NCBI GenBank assembly: GCA_014871385.1
Contig: CM026425.1
Coordinates: forward strand, 8,595,243 to 8,659,242
Length of the DNA stretch: 64,000 nucleotides
Source of the DNA: Ceratodon purpureus
Taxonomy: Eukaryota > Streptophyta > Bryopsida > Pseudoditrichales > Ditrichaceae
Direction of reading: 5' to 3'
A model generated the notes under the pieces. That model was given only the letters and a program-made list of their open reading frames with translations, was not told the DNA's origin and made no database searches. Below, piece after piece: positions 1 through 10,800 of this stretch. A program made the position numbers and the translations under genes. How positions within the stretch are numbered: the first letter of the stretch is position 1; each line of letters opens with the position of its first letter.

Positions 1-220
1 GGATATGAATCAAGTGATGATTTGATGCAAGAAACTTCTACTATTAATTTTTACTAATAGATTTTCTTTAGCTTAATGGCTTTAAGGTATTTTTATCTTA
101 TTGTCATTTTTTAACAATTTATATACTCAAGAACCCTGAGCATGAAAATTTTGGATGAACATAGCAATAAAGGAGGAAAAAAACACATTTTTTTTTTCTT
201 CTTCCAAGAAAGAGAAAATT

Positions 221-989
221 TGTAACAAACCTCCCAAAAGGTTTGCCACCAACTCTCAACAAAAAGACAAATAAGACAAGGAAAAGATAAAAACTCAATA
301 GAACTACAAAGATCAAAATATATTGACTGAAGGCTCACCACCCAACCATAGAGAAGTGATCACCAGAGAAGTGTCTCACCATCTCACCCCCGAGCCTTTA
401 TATATGAGTTCCTTCCCAAAGGAACTACAGTCTATCTTAGGCTATGTCCCAGAGTCTAGCCTATTCATAGATCATTCTATCTCCTTTACTCCTATATTTG
501 GAGTAAAGGTAATCCACAAATCCTTCTAGGTTCTTCTATCTCTTCAACTTAGAGACTCTTCTAGATCTTTCCATCTTCTTTACTCCTATATCTGGAGTAA
601 AGATAATCCATAGATCATTCTAGATCCTTCTATCTCTTTAACTCAGAGACTCTTCTAGATCTTTACTTCTAGATAATTCACCACTATCTTTACTCCTATA
701 TTTAGAGTAAAGCTAATTCACTACTATCAGTAGTCTAATTCTAGTGTACCTCATTTTGAGTTGTCTAACTCTTGTACACATGTTCTCAATCTTGGAGTGG
801 TCTAACTCCAATGCACTAAATATAGAGCTGTCTAACTCCAGTACACATGTTCTCAATCTGGAGTTGTCTAACTCCGGTCCATCCATCCTCAGCTGGGATT
901 TGTCTGACTCCTTTCATCCTCTGCTTACACACTGTCCAATGTGATTAGAAGATTTCATTCATCCATCTATCAATGTAAGTTACCTTACA
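221..989 (-). repeat. 3' LTR of the chromovirus (element orientation)
   Basis: Downstream LTR, 769 bp, the same length as the other copy. Differences I can see by eye are one base near the left end (AAAAGG versus AACAGG) and one in the ACTACAG/ACTACAA stretch. Followed on the inner side by the polypurine tract. Confidence 0.96.
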
Positions 990-990
990 A

Positions 991-1000
991 TCCTCCCCTT
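991..1000 (-). promoter_or_regulatory. Polypurine tract
   Basis: AAGGGGAGGA on the minus strand, one base from the 3' LTR. This is the expected plus-strand primer position. Confidence 0.88.
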
Positions 1001-1003
1001 CCA

Positions 1004-2875
1004 TTAAAAGTCATTGTCCTCAATGACAAAGTCAGGATAATCCCTTCTGAAATCAACTTCTCTCTCCCAAGAAGCTTCTTCTTCCGGATAATCCTTCCAC
1101 TTCACATAGAATCTACGGAATGTCTTATTCCTCAGATGCTGATTCTCCACCTTCAAAATCTTCTCTGGTTGAGCAAGTAGTTCTCCCTCAGGAGCAGTTT
1201 TTGGAAGATCAGGCAAAACATGACTAGGATCAGATACATATTTCCTCAACAAACTCACATGAAATACATCATGTATCTGCCAATCCTCAGGCAACCTCAG
1301 TTTATAAGCAACTTGTCCTATTCTCTCAATAATTTCAAAAGGACCACAAAACCGAGGTGATAACTTCCTTGATTTACCAAGCTTGAGTCCAGATCTTTTT
1401 GGAGTTACCTTCAAAAATATTTTATCACCCACTTCAAATTCACGAAAGATTCTTTTTCTATCAGCATAGTGTTTAGCTCTATCTTGAGCACTCTTCATAG
1501 CCAACTTTGCCAACTCTCTAATTTCATTCATTTCCTTAATCATTTCATTAATGCTTTCAAATCTAGTAGTAGGAGTAGAGAGTATTATAGGAGTTCTACA
1601 TTCTTGACCATATAAAACATAGAATGGACTTACCCCAATACTACTATGAATATGATCATTGTAAGCAAATTCAATCAAATGCAACCACTTATCCCATGAG
1701 TGTTGTTTCTTACCAACATACATTCTCAACATATCTTCAAGAGTCCTGTTAGTTCTTTCAGTCTGTCCATCACTCTCAGGATGATATGCAATACTCAACT
1801 TAATTTTGGTTCCACACAATTTGAAAAGTGTGGTCCAAAATTCACTCACAAACTTACGATCTCTATCACTTATAATCTCACGCGGAATTCCATGGTGTTT
1901 GAAGATCTCTCTCATAAATAACTCAGCTACCCCATAAGCAGTTACAGTAGTAACTGTAGGAATAAAATGAGCTATCTTAGTGAGTCTATCTACAACCACC
2001 ATGATGCTATCAAAGTTACTTCGAGTCTTAGGCAATCCAACAATAAAATCCATACTAACTGATTCAAATTTCAAGTTATGAACACTAAGAGGTTGCAACA
2101 ATCCAGGGCTCTTCACTTGTTCAGACTTAGAGACTTGACATTTCAAACATCTTTCAACATATTCTTTGACATCCTTTTTCATTCCTGGCCAGTAATAATG
2201 ACGCTTGACTGCCATATAGGTCTTTTGAAAACCTGGATGGCCTGCTATTGGAATATCATGAAGGTTATTCATAATATTGAGTCTATATTCCCCAGCCTTG
2301 GGAATACAGACTCTGCCATTATAATATAAAACTTCATCTTTTAATTCAAAAGACTTAAACTTATCGATTTCATTCACAGTTCTAGCTTCCTTAGACAGAC
2401 TTTCAAATGGAATTTTAAAGAAATCATCATTAGGATAAAGCAATTTGATTTCATCCATCAGAGAATTTCTGATGCATGAAATAGCATTTGCTAGCGGTCT
2501 TCTAGAAAGAGCATCAGCCACCATATTTTCCTTACCTTTAACATATTCAATTTCAAAATCAAACTCTTGTAACAATTCCATCCACCTACACTGCCTTCTA
2601 CTGAAATTTGATTGGGTTGATAAATATTTCAAAGACTGGTGATCGGTTTCTATCTTAAACCTTACTCCTAGTAAATAATGTCTCCAAACCTTCAAAGAAT
2701 GAATGACTGCTAGTAGTTCCTTCTCGTGTACTGGATAATTTAACTCAACGGAATTCAATTTACGAGATTCATATGCAACTATCTTTCTATCTTGCATCAA
2801 AACTGCACCAATAGCTAAATCGCTAGCATCGGTACACAATATTATGTTTCCTTTCAAGGGATCCATAATAGTCAA
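1004..2875 (-). pseudogene. Chromovirus pol, RNase H, integrase and chromodomain segment
   Basis: A 623-codon open frame. It starts inside RNase H ([12 protein letters not shown]), then gives the integrase H-H-C-C zinc motif (HPGFQKTYMAVKRHYYWPG followed by CLKCQ), the D-D-E core (MDFIVGLPKT, ISDRDRKFVSEFW, HPESDGQTERTNRTLEDMLR), a GPY/F-like module (GPFEIIERIGQVAYKLRLP) and a C-terminal chromodomain (RRFYVKWKDYPEEEASWE). The chromodomain is what chromoviruses use to direct insertion to particular chromatin (family knowledge). The segment is itself intact but lacks its upstream part because of the frameshift at about 2880. Confidence 0.94.
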
Positions 2876-4088
2876 AAACAGGAGTTTGGGTTAATACTGA
2901 CTTCAAAGTCTGAAAACTCAAGTCACACTCAGCAGTCCAATCTATTTGATTACCCTTTCCTTTCAACAAATTGGTCATAGGAGCAGCTATTTTAGAAAAT
3001 CCTTTGACAAATCTTCTATAATAGCTTGCAAGACCTAAGAAACTTCTCACTTCACTCTTGTCCTTTGGTATTGGCCACTCAGAAACTACCTTGACCTTCC
3101 TAGGATCTACTGAGATTCCCTCATCAGAAACGATGTGACCAAGAAATTCAATACAAGAGGTAAAGAAATCACACTTACTTAGCTTAGCATATAACTTATT
3201 CGCTCTCAGAATTTCAAAAACTTGTTTAAGATGTTTCTTATGTTCTTCTATATTTTTAGAATATACAAGAATATCATCCATAAATACTAACACAAATTTA
3301 CCCAAAAGATCACAAAATAAGGAATTCATCAAAGTCATAAACGTAGCAGGAGCATTTGTCAGTCCAAAAGGCATTACAACATACTCGTAGTGACCTAAAC
3401 GCGATCTGAAGCCTGTTTTCGGAATGTCAGACTCTTTAATTCGAATTTGATGATAACCACTCTTCAAATCTATCTTAGAAAATATTTTTGATCCATGTAA
3501 GTGGTCAAAAATATCATCAACACGGGGCAACGGAAACCTATTCTTGACAGTGAGTTTATTAAGACCACGATAATCTACACACAATCTTAATGATCCATCT
3601 TTCTTCTTAACAAAGAGGACTGCGGCACCCCTAGGTGATTTGCTAGGTCTAATGTAACCTTTGTTCAACAAATCTTTCAATTGATTCTCCAACTCAACAT
3701 TTTGAGTTAGAGAATGACGATAAGGTGCCCTAGCAATAGGAGCGGCATCGACAATTAAATCTATAGCGTGATCAACATCTCTCCTAGGTGGCAATTCCGT
3801 CAACTCTTCAGGAAATATATCTTTAAAGTCATCCAAGAATTCATTCACTCTTTTGTTATCCTTATTTTCATCCTCAACTTCACTCACATGTATTAGAAAT
3901 ACTTCATGGTTTTTCTTAATACACCGTTTCATTTGTAAATGAGAAAGCATAGGGACCCTTGGTGAAGATCTCTTACCTCTTATGGTGAAAGATTCCCCGT
4001 TGTGAAGCTTTCCATGGACTGCTCCCTCCTTGCATGCAATCCATGCGTCCACTTGCTTCAGCCACGCCATTCCTAGTATCACCTCATA
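2876..4088 (-). pseudogene. Chromovirus pol, reverse transcriptase segment
   Basis: Open from 4082 to about 2876. Reverse transcriptase blocks are clear: [44 protein letters not shown] and the catalytic FMDD in [12 protein letters not shown], then the [13 protein letters not shown] block leading to RNase H. The frame is lost near 2880 at a run of T's (minus strand), where coding continues in the neighbouring frame, so RT and RNase H/integrase are now split. The catalytic residues themselves look intact. Confidence 0.92.
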
Positions 4089-5479
4089 TCATACTCCATT
4101 CCAAACTTCAAAGTCCACCTCAGTATCTACACCTTGAATGTTCACAGGAACCTTCAACATGCGGTAAGTGATGGAACTAGTTTGGTTGTTTGGTAACAAA
4201 ACTGAGCAAGGTTTGATAGGAACTAGGGGAAGTCCTATCTTGTGAGCAAATGAAGTTGATATCATATTGTGAGTGCTACCAGAATCAATAAGAATCATAG
4301 AAGAGAAGGAAGAATTCAGAAAGCCTTTGATTTGGAGCACCGTTGGATCTTGCTCCACTTCCATGTTCAAAATAGCAGCTGAGACAGTTGGGACAACATC
4401 CTTGCTTGGCTCTCCATCAGATGTATCTTCATCTCCTTGCTCCACCTCCAAAGCTGTTGTCTTCCTTTTGGATGATGGACACTCAAAGCTTCGATGTCCA
4501 GGCTTATGACACCTAAAGCAAAGACCTTTCTTCACATGCTCCTCCTGCTCTTCTTTGCTCAACATGGCACCCCTCTGTCCTGGATTGAACTTGGAACCTT
4601 GAGAGGGATTAGAACCTTCAGAGAACTTTGAAGACTTAAAATTATTAGACCGATTGAACTCAGAGGACCTCTTTCCCAACAGACTCTTGTTCTTCTCTAA
4701 CTTGCTATTAACCTCCCTCTCAAAGTTCAAAGCCAAACCATAAGCATCATCTAGAGTCCTTGGATGATATGCATTGACTTTAAATCTAATTGAATCCTTT
4801 AAGTTACGAAGAAAGAACTCAACCCTATCACTTTCACCCCAATTGGAAAAATAGACAATATGTAAATCAAACTTTGACTTGTATTGGGTTACAGACAAAC
4901 TTCCATGTTTCAAGTCATAGAGCCCTTGGCGCATGTCTTCTCCGTAATTCCCAGGAAAGAATTCTTGAAGAAACAAGTGCTTGAAAGTGCTCCAATTTGA
5001 CAGAGGTTGAAGTCCACAATTCTCCCGGTCGTTCTTCAAATTATCGTACTACACACGAGCTTTGTCTTGAAGACAAATCACCATAGCCTTGATCTTGTCA
5101 TCATCTTGGTAATATGAAGTGAAGAAGTCCTCCAGCATGGAAATAAAAGACTTGACCTCCTCCGGTTTGCAGTTCCTTCCTCCAAAAGAAGGCTTGAAAA
5201 GATACTTCCTCAAGTCCTTCAAAACATCAACTCTTCTAGGACCAGGACCCCTCAACGTAGATGTTGCAACAGACTCTATCTCTCTTGACCTAACAGGTAA
5301 AGATGAAGGAGGGCGAGGAGTGTCTGAACGAACACCTCTGGGAGAGGTGGAGCTCCAGATTGTACAGAATCCCCTCTAGGAAGAGGATGAGCTCCAGATT
5401 GAACAGAATCCAAAATTTCCCTCATGGCTCCCATCACTCCTCTCATAATCCTCCCTTCCAAACCCTGCAGAGGATCCAT
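4089..5479 (-). pseudogene. Chromovirus gag-protease region, interrupted
   Basis: The frame opens at 5479 directly after the primer site. A frameshift lies at roughly 5280-5340, where the frame changes into the part reading through 5255-5049. An in-frame TAG then falls at about 5046. The remaining frame (5039-4089) covers the capsid-like region, a CCHC zinc knuckle (CFRCHKPGHRSFEC) and an aspartic protease signature (LIDSGSTHNMIS), and stops at TGA just before the reverse transcriptase frame. Role by family: capsid assembly and polyprotein processing. These lesions should block expression of a complete polyprotein. Confidence 0.9.
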
Positions 5480-5482
5480 ACT

Positions 5483-5494
5483 GCTCTGATACCA
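5483..5494 (-). promoter_or_regulatory. Primer-binding site, initiator tRNA-Met type
   Basis: Two bases inside the 5' LTR the minus strand reads TGGTATCAGAGC, the standard complement of the plant initiator tRNA-Met 3' end. This is where minus-strand cDNA synthesis would be primed. The first gag methionine codon (5479) lies just past it. Confidence 0.93.
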
Positions 5495-5496
5495 AT

Positions 5497-6265
5497 TGTA
5501 ACAAACCTCCCAACAGGTTTGCCACCAACTCTCAACAAAAAGACAAATAAGACAAGGAAAAGATAAAAACTCAATAGAACTACAAAGATCAAAATATATT
5601 GACTGAAGGCTCACCACCCAACCATAGAGAAGTGATCACCAGAGAAGTGTCTCACCATCTCACCCCCGAGCCTTTATATATGAGTTCCTTCCCAAAGGAA
5701 CTACAATCTATCTTAGGCTATGTCCCAGAGTCTAGCCTATTCATAGATCATTCTATCTCCTTTACTCCTATATTTGGAGTAAAGGTAATCCACAAATCCT
5801 TCTAGGTTCTTCTATCTCTTCAACTTAGAGACTCTTCTAGATCTTTCCATCTTCTTTACTCCTATATCTGGAGTAAAGATAATCCATAGATCATTCTAGA
5901 TCCTTCTATCTCTTTAACTCAGAGACTCTTCTAGATCTTTACTTCTAGATAATTCACCACTATCTTTACTCCTATATTTAGAGTAAAGCTAATTCACTAC
6001 TATCAGTAGTCTAATTCTAGTGTACCTCATTTTGAGTTGTCTAACTCTTGTACACATGTTCTCAATCTTGGAGTGGTCTAACTCCAATGCACTAAATATA
6101 GAGCTGTCTAACTCCAGTACACATGTTCTCAATCTGGAGTTGTCTAACTCCGGTCCATCCATCCTCAGCTGGGATTTGTCTGACTCCTTTCATCCTCTGC
6201 TTACACACTGTCCAATGTGATTAGAAGATTTCATTCATCCATCTATCAATGTAAGTTACCTTACA
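5497..6265 (-). repeat. 5' LTR of the chromovirus (element orientation)
   Basis: This is the upstream LTR for the minus-strand element, 769 bp, TG...CA. It should carry promoter and polyadenylation signals. It contains several internal short repeats of the type TTTACTCCTATATNTGGAGTAAAG and TCTAACTCC, which can form small hairpins and give the LTR a repetitive look. Small open frames inside it are identical to those in the other LTR and are not genes. Confidence 0.96.
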
Positions 6266-6499
6266 AAATTAAAAGTGAACAAATAATTAAAGGCATGAAT
6301 AAAAAACACAATCACTTGACTATGTGGATTTAAAAGAAAAGCTTAATTTTATTCATACCTCTACCCTAAAAAATCTACTATTGAACACTTCCACCAATTT
6401 TATCAAACTCGGAAAGGCGAGAAAGAGGTGGCAAAAGAAAAAAAGGAACTCAAAAATCACTTTCCATTCAAGATATTAGTGCATTTAACATTCCAATAA

Positions 6500-6803
6500 A
6501 GTAGCAACACCCATAATCATGATTTTAGGAATTTTGAGCATGTTTTGTGTTTGTATTATATTCAGATTTATTGGACATGATTACCAAAAGAAAAATAATC
6601 CCAATGCACTTTAAAATGCATTATTTGAACAATGTATGAATAAGTTATGAATTTATAAAGGACTTACCATGGATACACCTAATGCCAGCCCTAAGGTCTA
6701 ATATTCATATTCAAATGTGATTTATCCTTAGAATCATTTATCTATTCACTTCTCTAGACTTTTCAAGATTTAAAAAGAACACTTACATGTGTTGTTACCT
6801 TAT
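6500..6803. repeat. Dispersed repeat, copy 1 (unclassified)
   Basis: About 300 bp that aligns by eye, in the same orientation, with 10046-10384. Shared blocks include TTTTGAGCATG, AATGCACTT, AAAATGCATTATTTG, GAATAAGTTATGA and CCTTAGAATCATTTAT. No coding potential and no clear terminal repeats. It lies between the retrotransposon and the coiled-coil gene. Confidence 0.8.
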
Positions 6804-7829
6804 ATGATGATTCCGCATACAAACAGACACTGTATTCACGCCAGCCCTATTTTGGACCGGAGTTTCTATCTATCTGATGATTCCATCCACCTCATCCAAT
6901 GAAGTTGTTGGCCATCAAGGTTTCCTTTGATAACTTTCAACCCATTGCAAGAGGACACACCCATTCATAGTTTTCAGCCGGCACTGGGACTTTGATCCTC
7001 ACACAATCACAACCTTCCTTCCTTCCTTCCTTGCCTGTCTCTTGCCAAGCTCTTGCAGGGAGGATGGAATCCATGTCTTACACAGGAATCCATGTATTAC
7101 AACATCATCATTCAATAAGCTATTTCTAATGACCACCGTGTTATCTTCATTCCAGCACTTTCTCCTCTGATGGAAGGAATTAATTAATAGGACTGTCAAT
7201 GTCTACACAATTGACAACCATGGGTGGATTGCTTCAAGGTTGCTTCTTTCCACAGATTTTTTAGCTGGCTCATAAATAGAGTTTCCATCCTCTTGTGCTG
7301 GTTTTGATTTCAGATACTGTAGAATTCTCCTTCAATGATCAGAACATCCTTGTTTCCATTTCGAAACCTGCAAAACAAGGAGCAGGGGAATTTAGCCCCA
7401 ATTCATCTGGATTCACCTTTGATGACAACTCTTGGCGAATTTTGTTGTGCATTTTATTGGAGATTTACTTCTTAATGATACAGCGATATATTGCTTACCT
7501 AGATGGGCGTTTCAGGTTGTGGAAATGAATTTCCTGTTTCTTTAGGTGTGAAACTTAGTCGTCGATGATCGTCCAGTTGGTGCTCGATCGGTTTATGAGG
7601 CTGACAGTGCTTTGATTCAATGCCACCACCTCATGAGACTTGGTGCTGGCTCAATTTCTAACAAACCCTAAAGAAATGGTGGTTCAATACAGAGTCGGGA
7701 ATAATTGTGCAGCTCTGATTGCATTATCAAGAAGTTTACACTTGGAAGATGATGCAAGTTGATCTGAATTGAAGGCGAGATAGGACATCCGACAGAGGCT
7801 ATGTGAGTACATACTAGTTGAAGTAATCA
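6804..7829. other. Upstream spacer of the coiled-coil gene
   Basis: No supported gene. It contains a CCTT run near 7012-7030 and one plus-strand open frame (7295-7528) preceded by an acceptor-like TTTCAG. I could not join that frame to the downstream gene. It may hold promoter and 5' untranslated exons. Confidence 0.4.
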
Positions 7830-10800
7830 ATGGAGATTTCCTCCAGAGATGGGTCCAGAGATGTGGACAAATCTCAAACTGAGCCAGTTGGGACAGAAGA
7901 TGAGCCTCCTGCCTCGGTCACTGAACTTGGAGCATCATCGACTTCCAAAGAAGAAAGACCAACACAGCAGGTGAATCCCTCAGTGTCAATGTGGAACCTA
8001 TAATGTTCTTGGTTGAGGATTTTTTCATCGGCTACATGCAATTCACTGGAGCAAGAGGTGCTGTAGAATTCTGCTGGAAACGAATGGACAAGCGCTAATA
8101 TATGACCAAGTGATGGATGCAGGTAGCAATTGCACAATCCAGCATCAAGAGGCTCCAAATGGTGGTGAAGGAGAAGGAGGATATCATTGTGACCTTGCAG
8201 AATGCTGTGTCTGAAGCATATGAGGCTGCATTGCAAGAGCAGGCACAGAATCAAGCGCAACTGGAGGCCCTCCATGAGGTCTTCCTTGCCAATGCTGGAG
8301 GCCAGAACCGATCGACATCTGCGGCTAAGTTGCACAAAGCATTGCAGGTAAGTAGCATCCTTACATTACTACATTTCTTCACCTAGAGATGGCGATTGAC
8401 ATCTGCTACTTGCAATCTTATTTCAGAATCATTTTCTGTCAAACATGATAGACAGTAGACACATTTATTCGTACTTGTAACACACAAATCTGTGTTTGTT
8501 GATTTTAACTTGAACCAAGTTGCACTTGTAGTTCGGCCGTCCATTTTATTTCCAGCTCGTTGTGGTGTCTAACTAAATGTGGGTGTAACTTCTGGGATAA
8601 TAGGCTTTGGCAAGGAAAGGGCCAGATCCAAAGTCATCAATCAGTGGGACATCAACAGTGATAAAAGCTGTCGCAAGATTGATGGACGATCACCTGGAGC
8701 AACTCGCTTCATCCCATGAAAATGAGATGCAAGAGCTTAACAAAAGCCTAGAGTCCTACAAGAATCGGTTAAGTACAAATTTCTACTTTTCAAGTGATTG
8801 TTGCACTAACTAAGTCCTCACTATTAAAGCTATATAAACATCACTTAGATGCAACAAAATACAATTGTACGCTGATTAGTGTTTGGTGCAAGTTGCTTCG
8901 ACAGGAACCAACTACTAGAAACCCAGTTGGCAGATGTGAGGACGCAACATCAAATACACATCAACAACATTGTTGAGGTATTGACTATGTTCAGAAGATA
9001 TCGCAATAATTCTTCTACTGTTTACAATTCTAATCATGTCACTGACCAAAAACACTCTGGGTTTTATGGTGGATGTATGCGTAATCTGATAGAAATCGTT
9101 ATTCTTGTTTGACATGAATAGTCTTGAGGTACCAATTGAGTACCGTGTACAGACTTACAAATGAAGCGCTTGATCATGATTTTTCAAATCCTAGCAACCT
9201 GAGTTTGGATTTTGGAATTTTACTAGGAAGTTCGGAAACAGATTCCAGACGACGAGCACCAGCGGCGCAGTGAAATAGAAAAATATCAAAATCAACTTAG
9301 TAGGTTGTCTTTTGCCTCCGCCTAGCTTCATTGGGTACAGTAATCTTTTCACTCGACTCAAATTTTTCCTACGATTGTTTTATCTAAATGGCTGCTATCT
9401 TCATCTCTATCAACAACCTACTTAGTATGTTCACACTGAAAAATGCACACAGTTGGACAAAAATCTGTACAAACACACAGAATTCACATAGAATCAACCT
9501 TTCAATGCAAATGTTTAATAGCAGAAGAAATGAAAGAGAAACTCGCTGAAATATTTTGCTCAATTAATTGTTTGCAGCTGAACCAAATTCAGTGCAATAT
9601 AGTATCATCACATAAACCTTGAAAAAAAAATGTCACACCGCATCCTACTTGAATGAACCATTGTTATTTTTTTATTTTTTTAATCAAGTTAATTATACTA
9701 AGAATCAAAGCACTTGAATGGATTACAGGAAACAAAGAATCCAAGTTGAAGGTACTAAGGGAAGAGATGAGATTGATGGAATTGCGTTTGATGAGTGCAC
9801 AACAACAGCAGAGTTTTCGGAAGGAAGAAAATGCAGTGAGCCCATCTGAGTATGCCAAAGTTCGTGCGAAAGTGGCCCATTTTCAAAGCAAAGTTGCTAG
9901 TCTTTCTGAACAACTACGTGAAGCCAGATTGACATCCATGGAAGCTCACCTTGCTGATCAGACCAACACTCTTGTAGTGAGATTTCATTCTAACTCAGAA
10001 CATCTCATTTGTTATCAGGTCATCTCTTGAAGTGAGAAAAATAAGGTAGCATCACCTGTAAGTAAGTGTGACTTTAAGGGTTTTGAGCATGCTCTCTATT
10101 TCTAGAATTTTCTAAATTTATTAGACCACATTAGTAAGAGAAAACTTATTCTAATGCACTTCAAAATGCATTATTTGGACATTGTGTGAATAAGTTATGA
10201 TTTTTTGAAGACTTTACTACAGACACACCTAATGCTGACCTTTAGGGTCTAATGTTTAGATGTGATACATCCTTAGAATCATTTATATATTCACTTCCTT
10301 AGATTTTCAAAGATTTTGAAAGGGACGTTTATCGGCACGAGGAGGCTTGTAGACACGAGGACGCTTATGGATGTTGCTACCTTAAGTGTTGCTATGAGTT
10401 TGAAGCTACCATGAATAAAGAAATATGAGACAACTTTTCTTTTGTATGACTAATATGAGGCAAGTAATTACTTTGTAGGTAAAACAATTGCAAGAGGAGA
10501 CAGATAAATCAAAGAAAATAACCCATAGACTTGCTGTACAACTTGCACAATACAGGCTCAAAGAAAAACAATCTGAAGCATTATCTGAACCATTATTGGA
10601 GAACAAACCAGAAGTTATTGATGGCTCTGATGTTGCTCCAGAAGAAATAATACAAACTGTTCCCCACATCCACACTTCCCTTGATACTGGTTTTGGTGAA
10701 AAAGGTGATATTTACTTTTTATTTTTATGCTTAAGTATCGATATCAACTTTAATTGATAGAGACGGAATTTGAGGTCAAATTATGTTTTCTGAAAATATT

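Larger units (their letters stand above)
221..6265 (-). mobile_element. Full-length Ty3/gypsy chromovirus LTR retrotransposon, recently inserted, coding region broken
   Basis: Two direct 769-bp LTRs (221-989 and 5497-6265) begin TG and end CA on the plus strand. The flanks 216-220 and 6266-6270 are both AAATT, a 5-bp target-site duplication. Internal order on the minus strand is primer-binding site, gag with zinc knuckle, protease, reverse transcriptase, RNase H, integrase, chromodomain, polypurine tract. That order plus the chromodomain places it among Ty3/gypsy chromoviruses (family knowledge). By eye I find only about two mismatches between the LTRs, so the insertion looks young. The coding region nevertheless carries at least two in-frame stops and two frameshifts, so this copy is probably non-autonomous. 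Confidence 0.97.

Noticed and set aside
5276-5617. Open frame running from inside the 5' LTR into gag
   Set aside because: The LTR part is identical to a frame in the other LTR and is not coding; only the portion from 5479 is gag.
7874-8335. 153-codon minus-strand frame
   Set aside because: Antisense to exons 1-2 of the coiled-coil gene and crosses an intron.
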